Of a stretch of 64,000 nt of DNA, positions 48,421 through 58,649 are shown one piece after another. The stretch covers positions 969,070 through 1,033,069 of the forward strand of contig JAVLUZ010000208.1 of assembly GCA_036768485.1 (NCBI GenBank). The letters run 5' to 3'. Within the stretch, counting starts at the first letter, position 1. Each line of letters opens with the position of its first letter. The position numbers and the translations under genes are program-made. The notes beneath the pieces are model-generated. The model saw only the letters and a list, made by a program, of their open reading frames with translations. It was not told the DNA's origin and ran no database searches. Source of the DNA: Mermis nigrescens (lineage: Eukaryota > Nematoda > Enoplea > Mermithida > Mermithidae).

Positions 48421-51400
48421 TTAAACATCTATTACACCAAATTTTTTACGCTGAGCCCCGAACCCGAAAACCGTTACAGTCTTCACCAAAAATGATTTTT
48501 TCCTGACTCTATAGGGAATTGCAAAGTGTGAAATATCGGAATATGTGCCGAATTTCATATGTTGATTAATATTTTCCGGAATAATAAACATTTTTCGATG
48601 CATTTTTTTTTAAATTACAGAAGATTAAATGTAAGTTACAAAAAGTATAAAAAGTTATGTTTACCGGATCATCCCACGGGATACAGCAGTCAATAAAAGT
48701 CAAAAATATGAATTTTTGCTTTGGCAACATTTGCAACATTTTTACTTTTAGCCATAAGTCCGCGAGTGGTAATACAGAATCGAACCATATCTCACCACAA
48801 TACGTGCCACCTATATCTCCGTTTCTGTGTAAAAAATTAAGGATATGTGATGGATAGCTATTGACCACTTTCGACAAACGTTTAACGTGACTCAAGTGTT
48901 CGAAAACGACATGTTGTGCTATAAATAATTTAACGTTTCGATCTATAACTTCGTGAACCGTAAGACATTGTGCGACTGCTTCACTCCACTGTGCCTGTGT
49001 TACCATTTTATGTGCCTAAGTGCTTGGCGTAAAGATCATGCGTATACCTTAACTGGATGTTGACCATTTCTGACAAACGGTAATTGAACTCAATTGGTCG
49101 AAGTCGAAAAAATCAAACATGCGTGGTACAAATAACTTTCCTTTTTGGAGCTGTAATTCGGAAAATAAAATTCATCTTGTGGCTACATTACACCACAATT
49201 CCAAGCAATCTGAAGCCCATTTGCCTAATTATAATTGCTTTAAAAAAACCATCAATATATGTTTGACATTTATTGACCACGTAAACTTAGCTCCATTGGT
49301 CAAAATCAAAACGTCACACATTGGTGCTTCAATTAAAATTTTTCTTTCGGCTCTGTAACTCAAGAATTAGGACACATCTATTACACCACATTACGCACAG
49401 TCTCTGGGCCATATATGTCCCTAATTGTACACAAAAAATAGTCGTCTGCAGGTTCTACGTACTTATCTATCAGCCATATTTCACAAGTGTGAACTTGACC
49501 TAACTAGTCAAAGTGAAAAAAATGCATGCTTTTTGCTTCAAATAATTTCCATTTTCTATATCTAACGATGAGTATAAAATCTATCTGGTGACCACACATA
49601 CGCCACGGTTCGCATCCATCTTGCCTAATTGAATGCAAAAAATTCATACATATATGTTGGATTATAATAGTCTATTATTTTTACCTGTAGAAAATCCTAA
49701 CATAAAGCAGTATGTTATATATCGTCAAAATTCAGTTGTCAAAACATTCCGAAAGAATTAAAGTGTCTTCAACGTCATCTACCTCATCATCTAGATCTAG
49801 GCCTGGTTGGAAATAATCTAAGCAGTCATCTTTCATCAAGTTTCAGTTGGGACAATTGCTTCTCTTTTTCGTGCTTCCCCACGACCAAAATCCTGCGATT
49901 TGCTGCCATGATAAAAAACTCAGATTGCTGAATTGGGGCATCTCGCTTAGTTGCAGTCTCCTTTGATCACACTCTTCGAGCCTTAATCCATCATCCGTTT
50001 TCTAAGCAAATATTGGCGCCGGTTTTCTGTGAATGCTTTACAAGATCTTTTTTGGCCTTAAAGCCCAGCCAGTTGGTAATCTTTGGATTGAATCATCTGC
50101 ATACATTCCCAGAATTGCTGCAAAACTCCATTTAGACTTGGAAGCCGAGGCATTAGCTGCCGAGTTTTCTATTTGTTTCTTGTTTCTTCATCCTAGAAGA
50201 GCCCATGACAAGGGATCAGTCAAAAGCAACATTTGTGCCAGTTTTACCAGAAGAAGACAGCTCAGCAAGATCTTTGCAACTGTTTACTAGTACTATTCCT
50301 GGTAGCATGAAATCATTTCAAAGACATCGATCCCTAGAAAATCACATGGAGTTAGCAAATCACCAGTTTCAGCCTGAACGACTGACATTGCGTGATGCAG
50401 CTATTACAACGTACAAGAAACAAATAGAAAATTGGCAGCTAATGCCTCGGCTTCCAAGTCTAAATGAAGTTTTGCAGCAATTCTGGGAATTTAATGCAGA
50501 AGATGATTCAATCCAAAGATTACCAACTGGCTGGGCTTTAAGGCAAAAAAGATCTTGTAAAGCATTCACAGAAAACCAGCGCCAATATTTGCTTAAAAAA
50601 TTTGATGATGGGATTAAGGCTCGAAGAAAGTGCGATCCAAGGGAGACTGCAACTGAAATGCGAAGATTGCCCCAATTCAGGCAATCTGAGTTTTTATCAT
50701 GGCAGCAAATTGCAGGATTTTGGTCGCGGGAAGCACGAAAAAGAGAAGCAATTGTCCCAACTGAAACTGATGAAGATGACTGCTTAGAAGATTTTTTCCA
50801 ACCAAACCTAAATCTAGATGATGAGGCAGATGACGTTGAAGACACATTGATTCATTCAGAATGTTTTGACAATTGAATTTTGACGATATAAAACATATTG
50901 CTTTATGTTAGGATTTTCTACAGGTAAAAATAATAAATAAATATAATCCAACATATATGTATGAATTTTTAGCATGCAATTAGGCAAATAGATAGTGCGA
51001 ACCGTGGCGTAGTATGGTCACCAGATAGATTTTACTTCTCGTTAGAAATAGAAAATAAAATTATTTGAAACAAAAGCATGCATTTTTTTCACTTTGACCA
51101 ATTAGGTTAAGTTCACACTTGTGAAATATGGCTGATAGATAAGTACGTAGAACATGCAGATGATTTTTTTGTGTACAATTAGGGACATATATGGTAGAGA
51201 CTGTGGTGTAATGCGGTTAAAAAATGTGTCCTAATTCTTGAGTTACAGAGCCGAAAGAAAAATTTTTGAAGCACCAATGTGTGACATTTTGATTTTGACC
51301 AATGGAGCTAAGTTTACGTTGTCCACAAATGGTCAATAAATGTCAAACATATATAGATGGATTTTTGCATATAATTAGACAAATAGATAGTGCAAATTGT

Positions 51401-52145
51401 GGTGTAATGTGGCCACAAGATGAATTTTATTTTCCGAATTACAGCTCCAAAAGGAAAGTTATTTGTACCACACATGTATGATTTTTTCGACTTTGACCAA
51501 TTGAGTTCAATTACCGTTTGTCAGAAATGGTCAACAACCAGTTAAGGTATACGCATGATCTTTTGCAAGCACTTAGGCACATAGATGGTACAAGCTGTGG
51601 TATGATGCAGTCGCACAATGTTTTACAGTTCTGGAGTTATAGATCGAAACGTTAAATTATTTATAGCACAAATGTATCATTTTTGAAATTTGAACACATG
51701 AGTTAATTTCACGTTTGTCAAAAGTGGTCAATAACTATCCATCACATATCCTTCATTTTTTACACAGAAACGGATACATAGGTGGCACATATTGTGGTGG
51801 AATAAGGTTCGATTCTGTATGACCACTCTGGACTTATGGCTAAAAAAGTAAAAATGTTGCAAAAGCAAAAATTCATATTTTTGACTTTTATTGACTGCTG
51901 TATCCCGTGGGATGATCCGGTAAACAAAGTTTTTATACTTTTGTAACGCCCATTTAATCTTCTGTAATTTAAAAAAACTGCATTGAAAAATGTTAATTAT
52001 TCCGGAAAATATTAATCAACATATGAAATTCGGCACATATTCCGATTTTTCACACTTTACAACCCTATAAGTCAGCAAAAATCATTTTTGTGTAAAACGG
52101 TTTTCAGATTCGGAATCAGCGTAAAAAGTTGTGTAATATATGTTA
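48421..52145 (+). mobile_element. long fold-back element, copy 2
   Basis: Left arm 48421-50183, unique centre 50184-50412, right arm 50413-52145. The outer ends agree as inverted repeats: left TTTTTACGCTGA... (reverse complement TCAGCGTAAAAA), right ATCAGCGTAAAAAGTTGTGTAATATATGTT. Both arms carry the ~195-bp subrepeat series. The left arm is more diverged (many small deletions, for example 49980-50010) than the right. The centre is in plus orientation and starts the intact ORF at 50205. Confidence 0.85.
50205..50876 (+). CDS. fold-back element protein: C2H2-type segment plus HTH-like domain
   Basis: An intact 223-residue frame. The N-terminal ~70 residues come from the unique centre, the rest from the right arm. 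Residues ~30-50 correspond to the C2H2 finger of copy 1, but the Cys positions read STIPGSMKSFQRHRSLENH, so both Cys are replaced by Ser and the finger cannot bind zinc. Residues ~110-175 (GWALRQKRSCKAFTENQRQY, FDDGIKARRKCDP, MRRLPQFRQSEFLSWQQIAG, FWSREARKR) look like a basic helix-turn-helix, homeodomain-like in spacing. The tail is acidic (TDEDDCLEDFF). This HTH block with FT..Q..YL, a DP and QI..F(W/F)SR resembles proteins common in invertebrate mobile DNA; this is recall. No transposase catalytic domain is seen, so the element is probably non-autonomous or uses this as an accessory DNA-binding protein. Confidence 0.6.
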   Translation: MTRDQSKATFVPVLPEEDSSARSLQLFTSTIPGSMKSFQRHRSLENHMELANHQFQPERLTLRDAAITTYKKQIENWQLMPRLPSLNEVLQQFWEFNAEDDSIQRLPTGWALRQKRSCKAFTENQRQYLLKKFDDGIKARRKCDPRETATEMRRLPQFRQSEFLSWQQIAGFWSREARKREAIVPTETDEDDCLEDFFQPNLNLDDEADDVEDTLIHSECFDN

Positions 52146-52204
52146 AAACAAAGAAAAAATTATTTTTTTGCTTATGTAAGTCACTATTACAGCAAGGTGA
52201 TTCT

Positions 52205-52315
52205 ACAGACATTGACTCTTAAGCGCTTATGCAAGTTTTCGAGGTCATTTTAGTCCAAAAAAAAAACTGAATTCTTTACCCCTTCTCCAAATCGGCCATG
52301 CTGTGCACCTATGAT
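52205..52315. mobile_element. family A fragment
   Basis: AGCGCTTATGCAAGTTTTCGAGGTCATTTTAG...CCAAATCGGCCATGCTGTGCACCTATGATC, the outer third of an arm, 60 bases after fold-back copy 2. Confidence 0.65.
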
Positions 52316-52435
52316 CACTATTAGCGAATCACAGCGGTCAACACAGGTGGCAAACAAGGATCGAGAAAAACAAGCAATTTGATGGGTCAATATCATGTCT
52401 TGAGGTACGTACTACCGACCTAACTAACATTTTGA

Positions 52436-52702
52436 AATCCGTTAGTGATCTAGGCCACCACACCTGGGCGTGGGGGGTTTGGGGGTATGCACCCATCCGA
52501 GAAACCAAATGCCCCCCAGAATTCATTTTTTGAAATTTTTTTCCTTTTTCGCAATTTTTTGATGCCAATGGATAGTGCTCGATGAGAAACGTTTAAAAAT
52601 GATGTTTTTCCGCCATACCATCATTTCAAGGCCATTGTTTGACCTTTGAAATTTCTTGCACCACACTCCCCCAGAAGTTTAGTGCTGCCCACGTATGTAT
52701 GC
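52436..52702. mobile_element. family B repeat
   Basis: CACACCTGGGCGTGGGGGGTTTGGGG...CAATGGATAGTGCTCGATGAGAAACG...CAGAAGTTTAGTGCTGCCCACGTATG. Close to the copies at 22528 and 53792. Confidence 0.75.
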
Positions 52703-52745
52703 CACCCTAAATGAGCTGAGCTCACCTTAGTTACACTTTTATCAA

Positions 52746-52952
52746 CAGTGCGGATCCAGGATTTTGCTAAGGGGTGCGGTACCCCTAAGGGGGCGGAACC
52801 CTGACTTGGGCGGAAAAATTAGCCGTTTTAATCCGAAAATCGCTAAAAAATCGCTCAAAAATCGTTGATTTTGCATTGGCCACTGTTTTGGGCCACGGGG
52901 AGGGGAAGGCCGCCCCCCCAGCCCCGCCCATGCCCCCCTAACCTACCCCTGT
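52746..52952. mobile_element. family C short palindromic repeat, inverted
   Basis: CAGTGCGGATCCAGGATTTTGCTAAGG at the left and CCCCTAACCTACCCCTG at the right; reverse complement of the 26988 copy. Confidence 0.7.
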
Positions 52953-53067
52953 TCATCAACATCGACAGGATGTCAATCACTCATACTACACTGCTCTAAT
53001 TGTATGTAAGTACATAACGCACGATTAATGCAGGTGTACACAAACTCAACGGACTATACAATATATG

Positions 53068-54357
53068 TACATATAGCAAGAAAATGCTCCGATGGAACAA
53101 AAAAGGTAGAATATACCTGGAACAAAGAATTATCAAGGACGTAAAAGGAGTGGACTAGAAAAAGCTCCTATCTACAAATGTCACAAAATTTGTTGAAACT
53201 CAGAAATTTCCTAAAGAAAGAAAAAATGAAAGCAAGTAAATCAAAGAAAACCTACCTGTGCCTAAAACTGCAAGATCTGCTAAAAATCAGACTTTATAAG
53301 CAACACAAAAATCGAAATATATTCTGCGGCCTGCAGAAGAAAGCAGCATCCTGTCGAACAAAGACAAAACATTAGGCTAGATAACTGAACCACTCATCAT
53401 GCAACAGCAGATATCGCCATAGCTGAGCAGCGCCATGTTGCAATATTTTTCTGGGTCAAAAAATAGTAATTATGGTAGGTTGGAAAAACGGCAATTTTCG
53501 ACATTTCTGATTGAACACTGGTGCATACCCCTAATCTCCCATGCCTAATGGTTATCAGTTTACATGGGCAGGGATGAAATCCGGGTGGTCTGGTAGGGAT
53601 TAAACGCCAGAAGAGTACTGAATGGACGCATGCATTATATATAAATCTTAGTCTTTCGTTGCGGTATCGCAAATAATCATAGGACATAACTTTTTGTAAT
53701 ATTTATCTAGCCACAATATCGAATAAATTAACGTTGCAAGTGATTAGCAAAAACGCAGATTTGAGATTTATTTCATAAGCTTTATATTGAGCATTGGACA
53801 CCATACCTAGCCGTAGGGGGTTTGGGGAGTAATGCACCCCAAGGCAAAATACTCCAACAAGAAAACGCAAATACCCAACATTACCTCCAGAATTCAATTT
53901 TTAAATCTTTCTGCTCTTTTTGGGTTTTTTGTAGGTATCAATAGATAGAGCCCGACAAGAAACGTTCAAAAATGGTATTTGCTTCGCCATAGCCCTATTT
54001 TTAAGGCTAATATTCCAATTTGAAAACCCCCTCAGAATTTTGGAACCGCCCACTGTATGGTGGACAATATGCGATGGTTCACCTATTTTTTCAGAGGCTG
54101 CAGAATATACTTCGATTTTTGCGGTGCTTAGAATAAGTCTGATTTTAGCAGATCTTGCAGTTTTAGTGCACAGGTAGGTTCTTTTCTTTGATTAACTTAC
54201 TTTCATTTTTTCTCTGTTTAGAAATTTCTGTTTTAGCAAATTTTTAGACATTTGTAGATAGGAGCTTTTTCTAGTCCCCTCTTTTTTACGTCCTTGATAA
54301 TTCTTTGTTCCGAGTATATTCTACCTTTTTTGTTCCATTGGAGCATTTTTTCGTGCT
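53068..54357. mobile_element. fold-back element with ~275-bp arms
   Basis: Arms 53068-53340 and 54088-54357 are inverted: GGAACAAAAAAGGTAGAATATACCT / GAGTATATTCTACCTTTTTTGTTCC, CTGCAAGATCTGCTAAAAATCAGA / TCTGATTTTAGCAGATCTTGCAG. The ~745-bp loop contains a whole family B copy. Confidence 0.8.
53792..54058. mobile_element. family B repeat nested in a fold-back loop
   Basis: GACACCATACCTAGCCGTAGGGGGTTTGGGG...CAATAGATAGAGCCCGACAAGAAACG...GGAACCGCCCACTGTATGG. Confidence 0.75.
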
Positions 54358-54559
54358 AGTACCCTACTTTTAATTAGCAAGATTTGGAAATAAATACTAG
54401 ATTTCATTTACTGTGCCGTTCTTCTAATAATTGAACGGTTTAAACTTTACAAAGCTACTAGTTGTAGAAGAAACAAACATTCTGATTAGTAATTTGTTAC
54501 GTATAACATCCTGTAAAGAAATATGCTTCCAAAACTTTCTAGAGCTAAACTTAATATAC
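54358..54559. other. spacer
   Basis: Nothing recognised. Confidence 0.3.
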
Positions 54560-55410
54560 ATTTTAAACTTTACTCAAGAGTAAAAAGAATTTAGTGGGAT
54601 TAATAATTTCGATATTGCTCGACGCATAACAACGATCAGCATTTATTACAGAAATGTGAAACCTCTATAATAAATGTTCTCAAGAACAAATTTAAAATTA
54701 GGTGTTAATCTACTCCCTACAAGTACTACTCTTCATGCGCACCTAGCAGACGTATCACATCTGTTTCACTACATATATTTTACGACTTTAGGGTCATAAT
54801 AAGTTACCGTGAGGCTCTAGAATGGAGCTTATCATATAGTGTAAACTTTACACTAGCAACAAGTGTAAAGAAGATTTTAGTCGGATTTGTAAATTCGATA
54901 TTACTCGGATATTACGATCAACAATATTCATGAAAAAATTACGTCCCCATAACGGTTTAAGGACAAACAGACACAGATGTAAACTACTTTACATCACTGT
55001 TGGATGTAAACTAGAACGCACCTACGTGACGTCTCTTCTTCACATTTGATTCTTTGAAAAATTCTAGACTCCAGGAAAAAATTAATTTTCTGGAATGTGC
55101 TCAAAAAACGAAGATAAATACATATGAAGTGTAAACTTCATGTAAACACCTAGTGTAAAGAAGATTTTGGCCGATTCGTAATTTTGATATTAAGTTCCGA
55201 TATTACGCCGATTAATATTTATGAAAAAATTAAGTCTCCATAATGTTCTTAAAAGTGGGAAGAACTAACAATAGGTGTAATCCACTTTATAACACTGTAG
55301 AGTGTAAAAATATGCCCCAGACTAACATATCAAATTTAGTTCCTGGTCCATTTCTAGACTTGATAATCATGTCCCTGACTCAAACCGGAGAAGCAGGCAG
55401 AAAAAACAAG
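54560..55410. repeat. three ~283-bp diverged tandem monomers
   Basis: Each unit has GTGTAAACTT...AGTGTAAAGAAGATTTT.G.CGGATT, then TTCGATATTACTCG...ATTCATGAAAAAATTA.GTCTCCATAAT. Unit starts are near 54568, 54850 and 55132. GTGTAAAC/GTTTACAC motifs continue to ~56040 (55649, 56012). Satellite-like or a decayed element. Confidence 0.65.
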
Positions 55411-56729
55411 ACAGAATCGCATTTTAAACAATAAAAATTTTGACTTTTACACTCGCTAAATATTAATGTATATATATATATAAGTGCTACAGAGAGGTGA
55501 CACGCATGTCAATTTGTTTTCACATGCACCCGATATAAAGCATTTTATTTTTATCCTATTGGACTTATCCCGACTTCTGGACGGAGTAAGTAAGTGGCGA
55601 ACAACAACAAACAACGCAACAAAAAACGTATTTCCCCTCATTTAGAACACTGTAAACTTTAAAATTCCGCACCGAACTCCCCATTGAGTTTAAGGAGAAT
55701 TCCGGTTTTGTACAATTTGTAGCTTTTAAATCGTAGTACATTCCTGTGTGCCAATATTCTCTGGCAAAAATTATTTGGTATGATTTATTAATCAAAATTC
55801 GGAAAATCGTGTTTTTCGCTCATTTTTTACCTCTGATTTCGAACTTTACACCCCATAAACAACTCAATATTGCGTTTTTCAAATGCGGTTTGCTGTGATG
55901 GGTAGCCCCTGAGAGGCACTTTATTACTGCTGTATTTAATTTACCCTGACTCATAAGCAAAAAATTTGGCTGAGAAAACTTAGTTAAAATCCGTTTTACA
56001 CCATCCACAAGAGTGTAAACTTTAAACCCCATGATCTAACTTACCATGGAGCGTAGAAGACTTTGCTTATATGCAGAATGCGCCTTGATCCGCTCTTATT
56101 TCGTCAGAAAACATTTCTAAAAACTCATAACCGGAGTTAGTATCGATGGCAGGTTGAAAACTCGACCAAAAAGTGCTTTTTTCACCCCCAGATTTTCGCA
56201 CTCTTTACATCTGCCATTCGAGAACTAATGCGACTTTCAGAAACAAAAATAGTGATCTGTAGAATTCATCCTCTCTTATAATTCTATGCCGTTTAATTGT
56301 TCGAGGAATCAATACTCAGTTATCCACATGCCGCAGTAAAAAGGTCCCAAAATTTGTCCGGCGTTATATTACTTAAAATCTTCACACCTTCTTTACACAG
56401 TCACTTTTAAATTCTCTCTCTCTTCTTAAGAAAAACAAAAATGACATGGGCAGCTGAATTTTTTTATTATCTTTCTTTAAAAAAAAAAAAAAAAACCGCA
56501 CCTTCCAGAAGTGTCCCATGGGGTTATAGCTGTGGGGGCGTGCAGACACAGGTGTTAGGGGGGGCACTGCGTATATTATAGGCACGCGCTAACGCGCTAC
56601 CTACATGACGTACGAGATGAGGTGGCTCAGTTCGGCATAAACAATAACTTAAGTACCTATACTGCATGATTAATTAAGTATGTATTGTGAAGATTTGAGC
56701 TGGAAAACAACTACTGCTTCATGCTTTTC

Positions 56730-56760
<31 letters not shown>

Positions 56761-57004
56761 GGGAAATTGTGTAGCAGGTATAGAGCGAAAGTAGGAAAAA
56801 GTGCGCTACTACTTTATACTGCAATACATTATATCGAAAATATTTTCACATTTTCCGAGTCTTAATATGATAAGAATATGATATAATAAAATTCTCAGAA
56901 TTCGAATATGATATTGGCAGTCCAACAAGTGCCTACCAAAATCTATACACCAAAAATTTCATTTTTGGCAAATCAAAAATAACACTAGCGTCACAGCATG
57001 GCTG
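55411..57004. other. repeat-poor stretch, no supported gene
   Basis: Contains a (TA)n run at ~55468-55483, an A17-19 run near 56478, a pyrimidine-rich run at 56726-56760 and the self-complementary GCACGCGCTAACGCGCTACC near 56582. Open frames here are short and compositionally odd. Confidence 0.35.
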
Positions 57005-58320
57005 ATCTAATGATTGCGACTTCAACACTCCCACCGTTCCTCAAACATTTCCAACTTGTCTGCAACACTTTCCACTGAATCCTCAACAACATACCCACCG
57101 AATTTCTCAACACTCCACTGAACTCAACATTCCACTGTCTCAACATCCACTGTCTCAACAATCCCACAGTCTCAACATTCCCCACCAGAATTCTTCGACA
57201 CTCCCCACTGTCTCAACACTCGGTTCGCACGTACGCTTAAACGGGACCATATATGAGCATGAAGCGTCTGGGGTGGGGTCTAGAGACTTCCTCCGCCCAA
57301 GAATCTGGCGAACTTCCTAGAATTCTTATCATCGATGTGCCTTTGGGACTGGATCCCATCTGGAGCCCCCATAATTTTTACGCTGATCATGCAAAAACGG
57401 TAAATTTCACTCAAAGGCGATAAGATTTACAACCTTGCTCTGTTATTCCAAGTTCAGATTTAGGATTTTGAATATCACTTAATGGTGATAAGATCGAGTG
57501 ACCGTGCACATATTCTATTTCAACGGATTTAGGATTTTACTGACACTTTGGTTGAATTCACTTAATATATCTTCTTGGTTAAACTGTTAATGGATATAGC
57601 GTTGTTATCATCACGCATGTTGATAAAAATGATACGCATTTCGCGATGCCTCGCATCTTAAATGTGTGTATTTTTTGATGGCATTAAATCTTGCTAATTA
57701 ATTACCACAGCTTCGCCATAGAAATTGCGAAACAGTTGCATGTGGCATCCGTAGTCAGTAAAATCCTAAATCCGTTGAAGTAGAATATGTGCAAGGTCGA
57801 AGATCTTATCACCATTAAGTGATATTTAAAATCCTAAATCTGAACTGGAATATGTGTAAGGTTGTAAATCTTATCGCCCCAAGTGAAATTTACTGTTCAT
57901 GCATGGACAGCGTAAAAATTATGGGGCTCAGACGGGATCAAGTCCTAAAAAGTATCAATGATAACTATTCTAGGAAGTTCGCCAGATTCTTGGGCGAGAG
58001 GGGTCTCTAGACCCACCCAGACGCTTCATGCTCATACATGGTCCCGTTTAGCATTGCGACAGTGGGAATGTTGAGACAGTGGGAGTGTTGAGGAATCGGA
58101 GTAGGAGTGTTGGAGACAGTGGGAATGTTGAGACAGTGGGAATGGTGAGACAGTGGGGAGTGTTAGAGAATTCGAGTGGGAGTGTTGAGACAGTGGGAAT
58201 GTTGAGACAGTGGGAATGTTGATGACAGTGAAAGTGTTGAGAATTCGAGTGGGAGCGTTGAGACAGTGGGAATGTTGAGACGGTGGGAATGTTGAGACAG
58301 TGGGAGTCTTGCGACGGTAT
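57005..58320. mobile_element. fold-back element with minisatellite ends
   Basis: Left arm ~57005-57620, right arm ~57660-58320, with a short centre. Inverted pairs: CATGAAGCGTCTGGG / CCCAGACGCTTCATG, CCCAAGAATCTGGCGAACTTCCTAG / CTAGGAAGTTCGCCAGATTCTTGGG, CAACGGATTTAGGATTTTACTGAC / GTCAGTAAAATCCTAAATCCGTTG. The outer ends are tandem arrays: right GAGACAGTGGGAATGTT (~17 bp, roughly 15 units, 58055-58318), left its reverse complement (57013-57230). No ORF. Confidence 0.85.
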
Positions 58321-58640
58321 CGATCTAATGGGGGTCAGTCAGCCGGTTTGGAGGAGAGATAAAAAATTAAGCGTTTGTCGTGCCAAAATGACCTCAAAAG
58401 CGCTGAAATAGCGTCAAAATTACGCTATTACACAGTTTCGGATTAATTTCGAGCACTTCTTAAGGAAATTTTTCAATTTTCGTCCATTTTTTGATCTTAT
58501 TTTTGCCTCCTTTTCCCGAAAAATTCTCTTTCGTTTTCCTCTTCTGGGGGGTCTACCTAGACCCCCAAACCCCCCTCTCCACGTGCACGTCTGATCTAGA
58601 CACCTAAACAGCCCCCGACTTGCATGTCTGGTTGTTACCA
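58321..58640. mobile_element. family A left arm
   Basis: CGATCTAATGGGGGTCAGTCAGCCGG, CTATTACACAGTTTCGGATTAATTTCG, and TCTGGGGGGTCTACCTAGACCCCC. Abuts the previous element. Confidence 0.7.
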
Positions 58641-58649
58641 ACGTCAGAT

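Noticed and set aside
48566..49006. 146-residue minus-strand frame
   Set aside because: Lies across the ~195-bp subrepeats of a fold-back arm and is not kept open in the three other arm copies.
50369..50845. 158-residue minus-strand frame
   Set aside because: Antisense to the intact 223-residue element ORF.
57819..58010. 63-residue + strand frame
   Set aside because: Inside the right arm of the 57-58.3 kb fold-back element; no counterpart frame stays open in the left arm.
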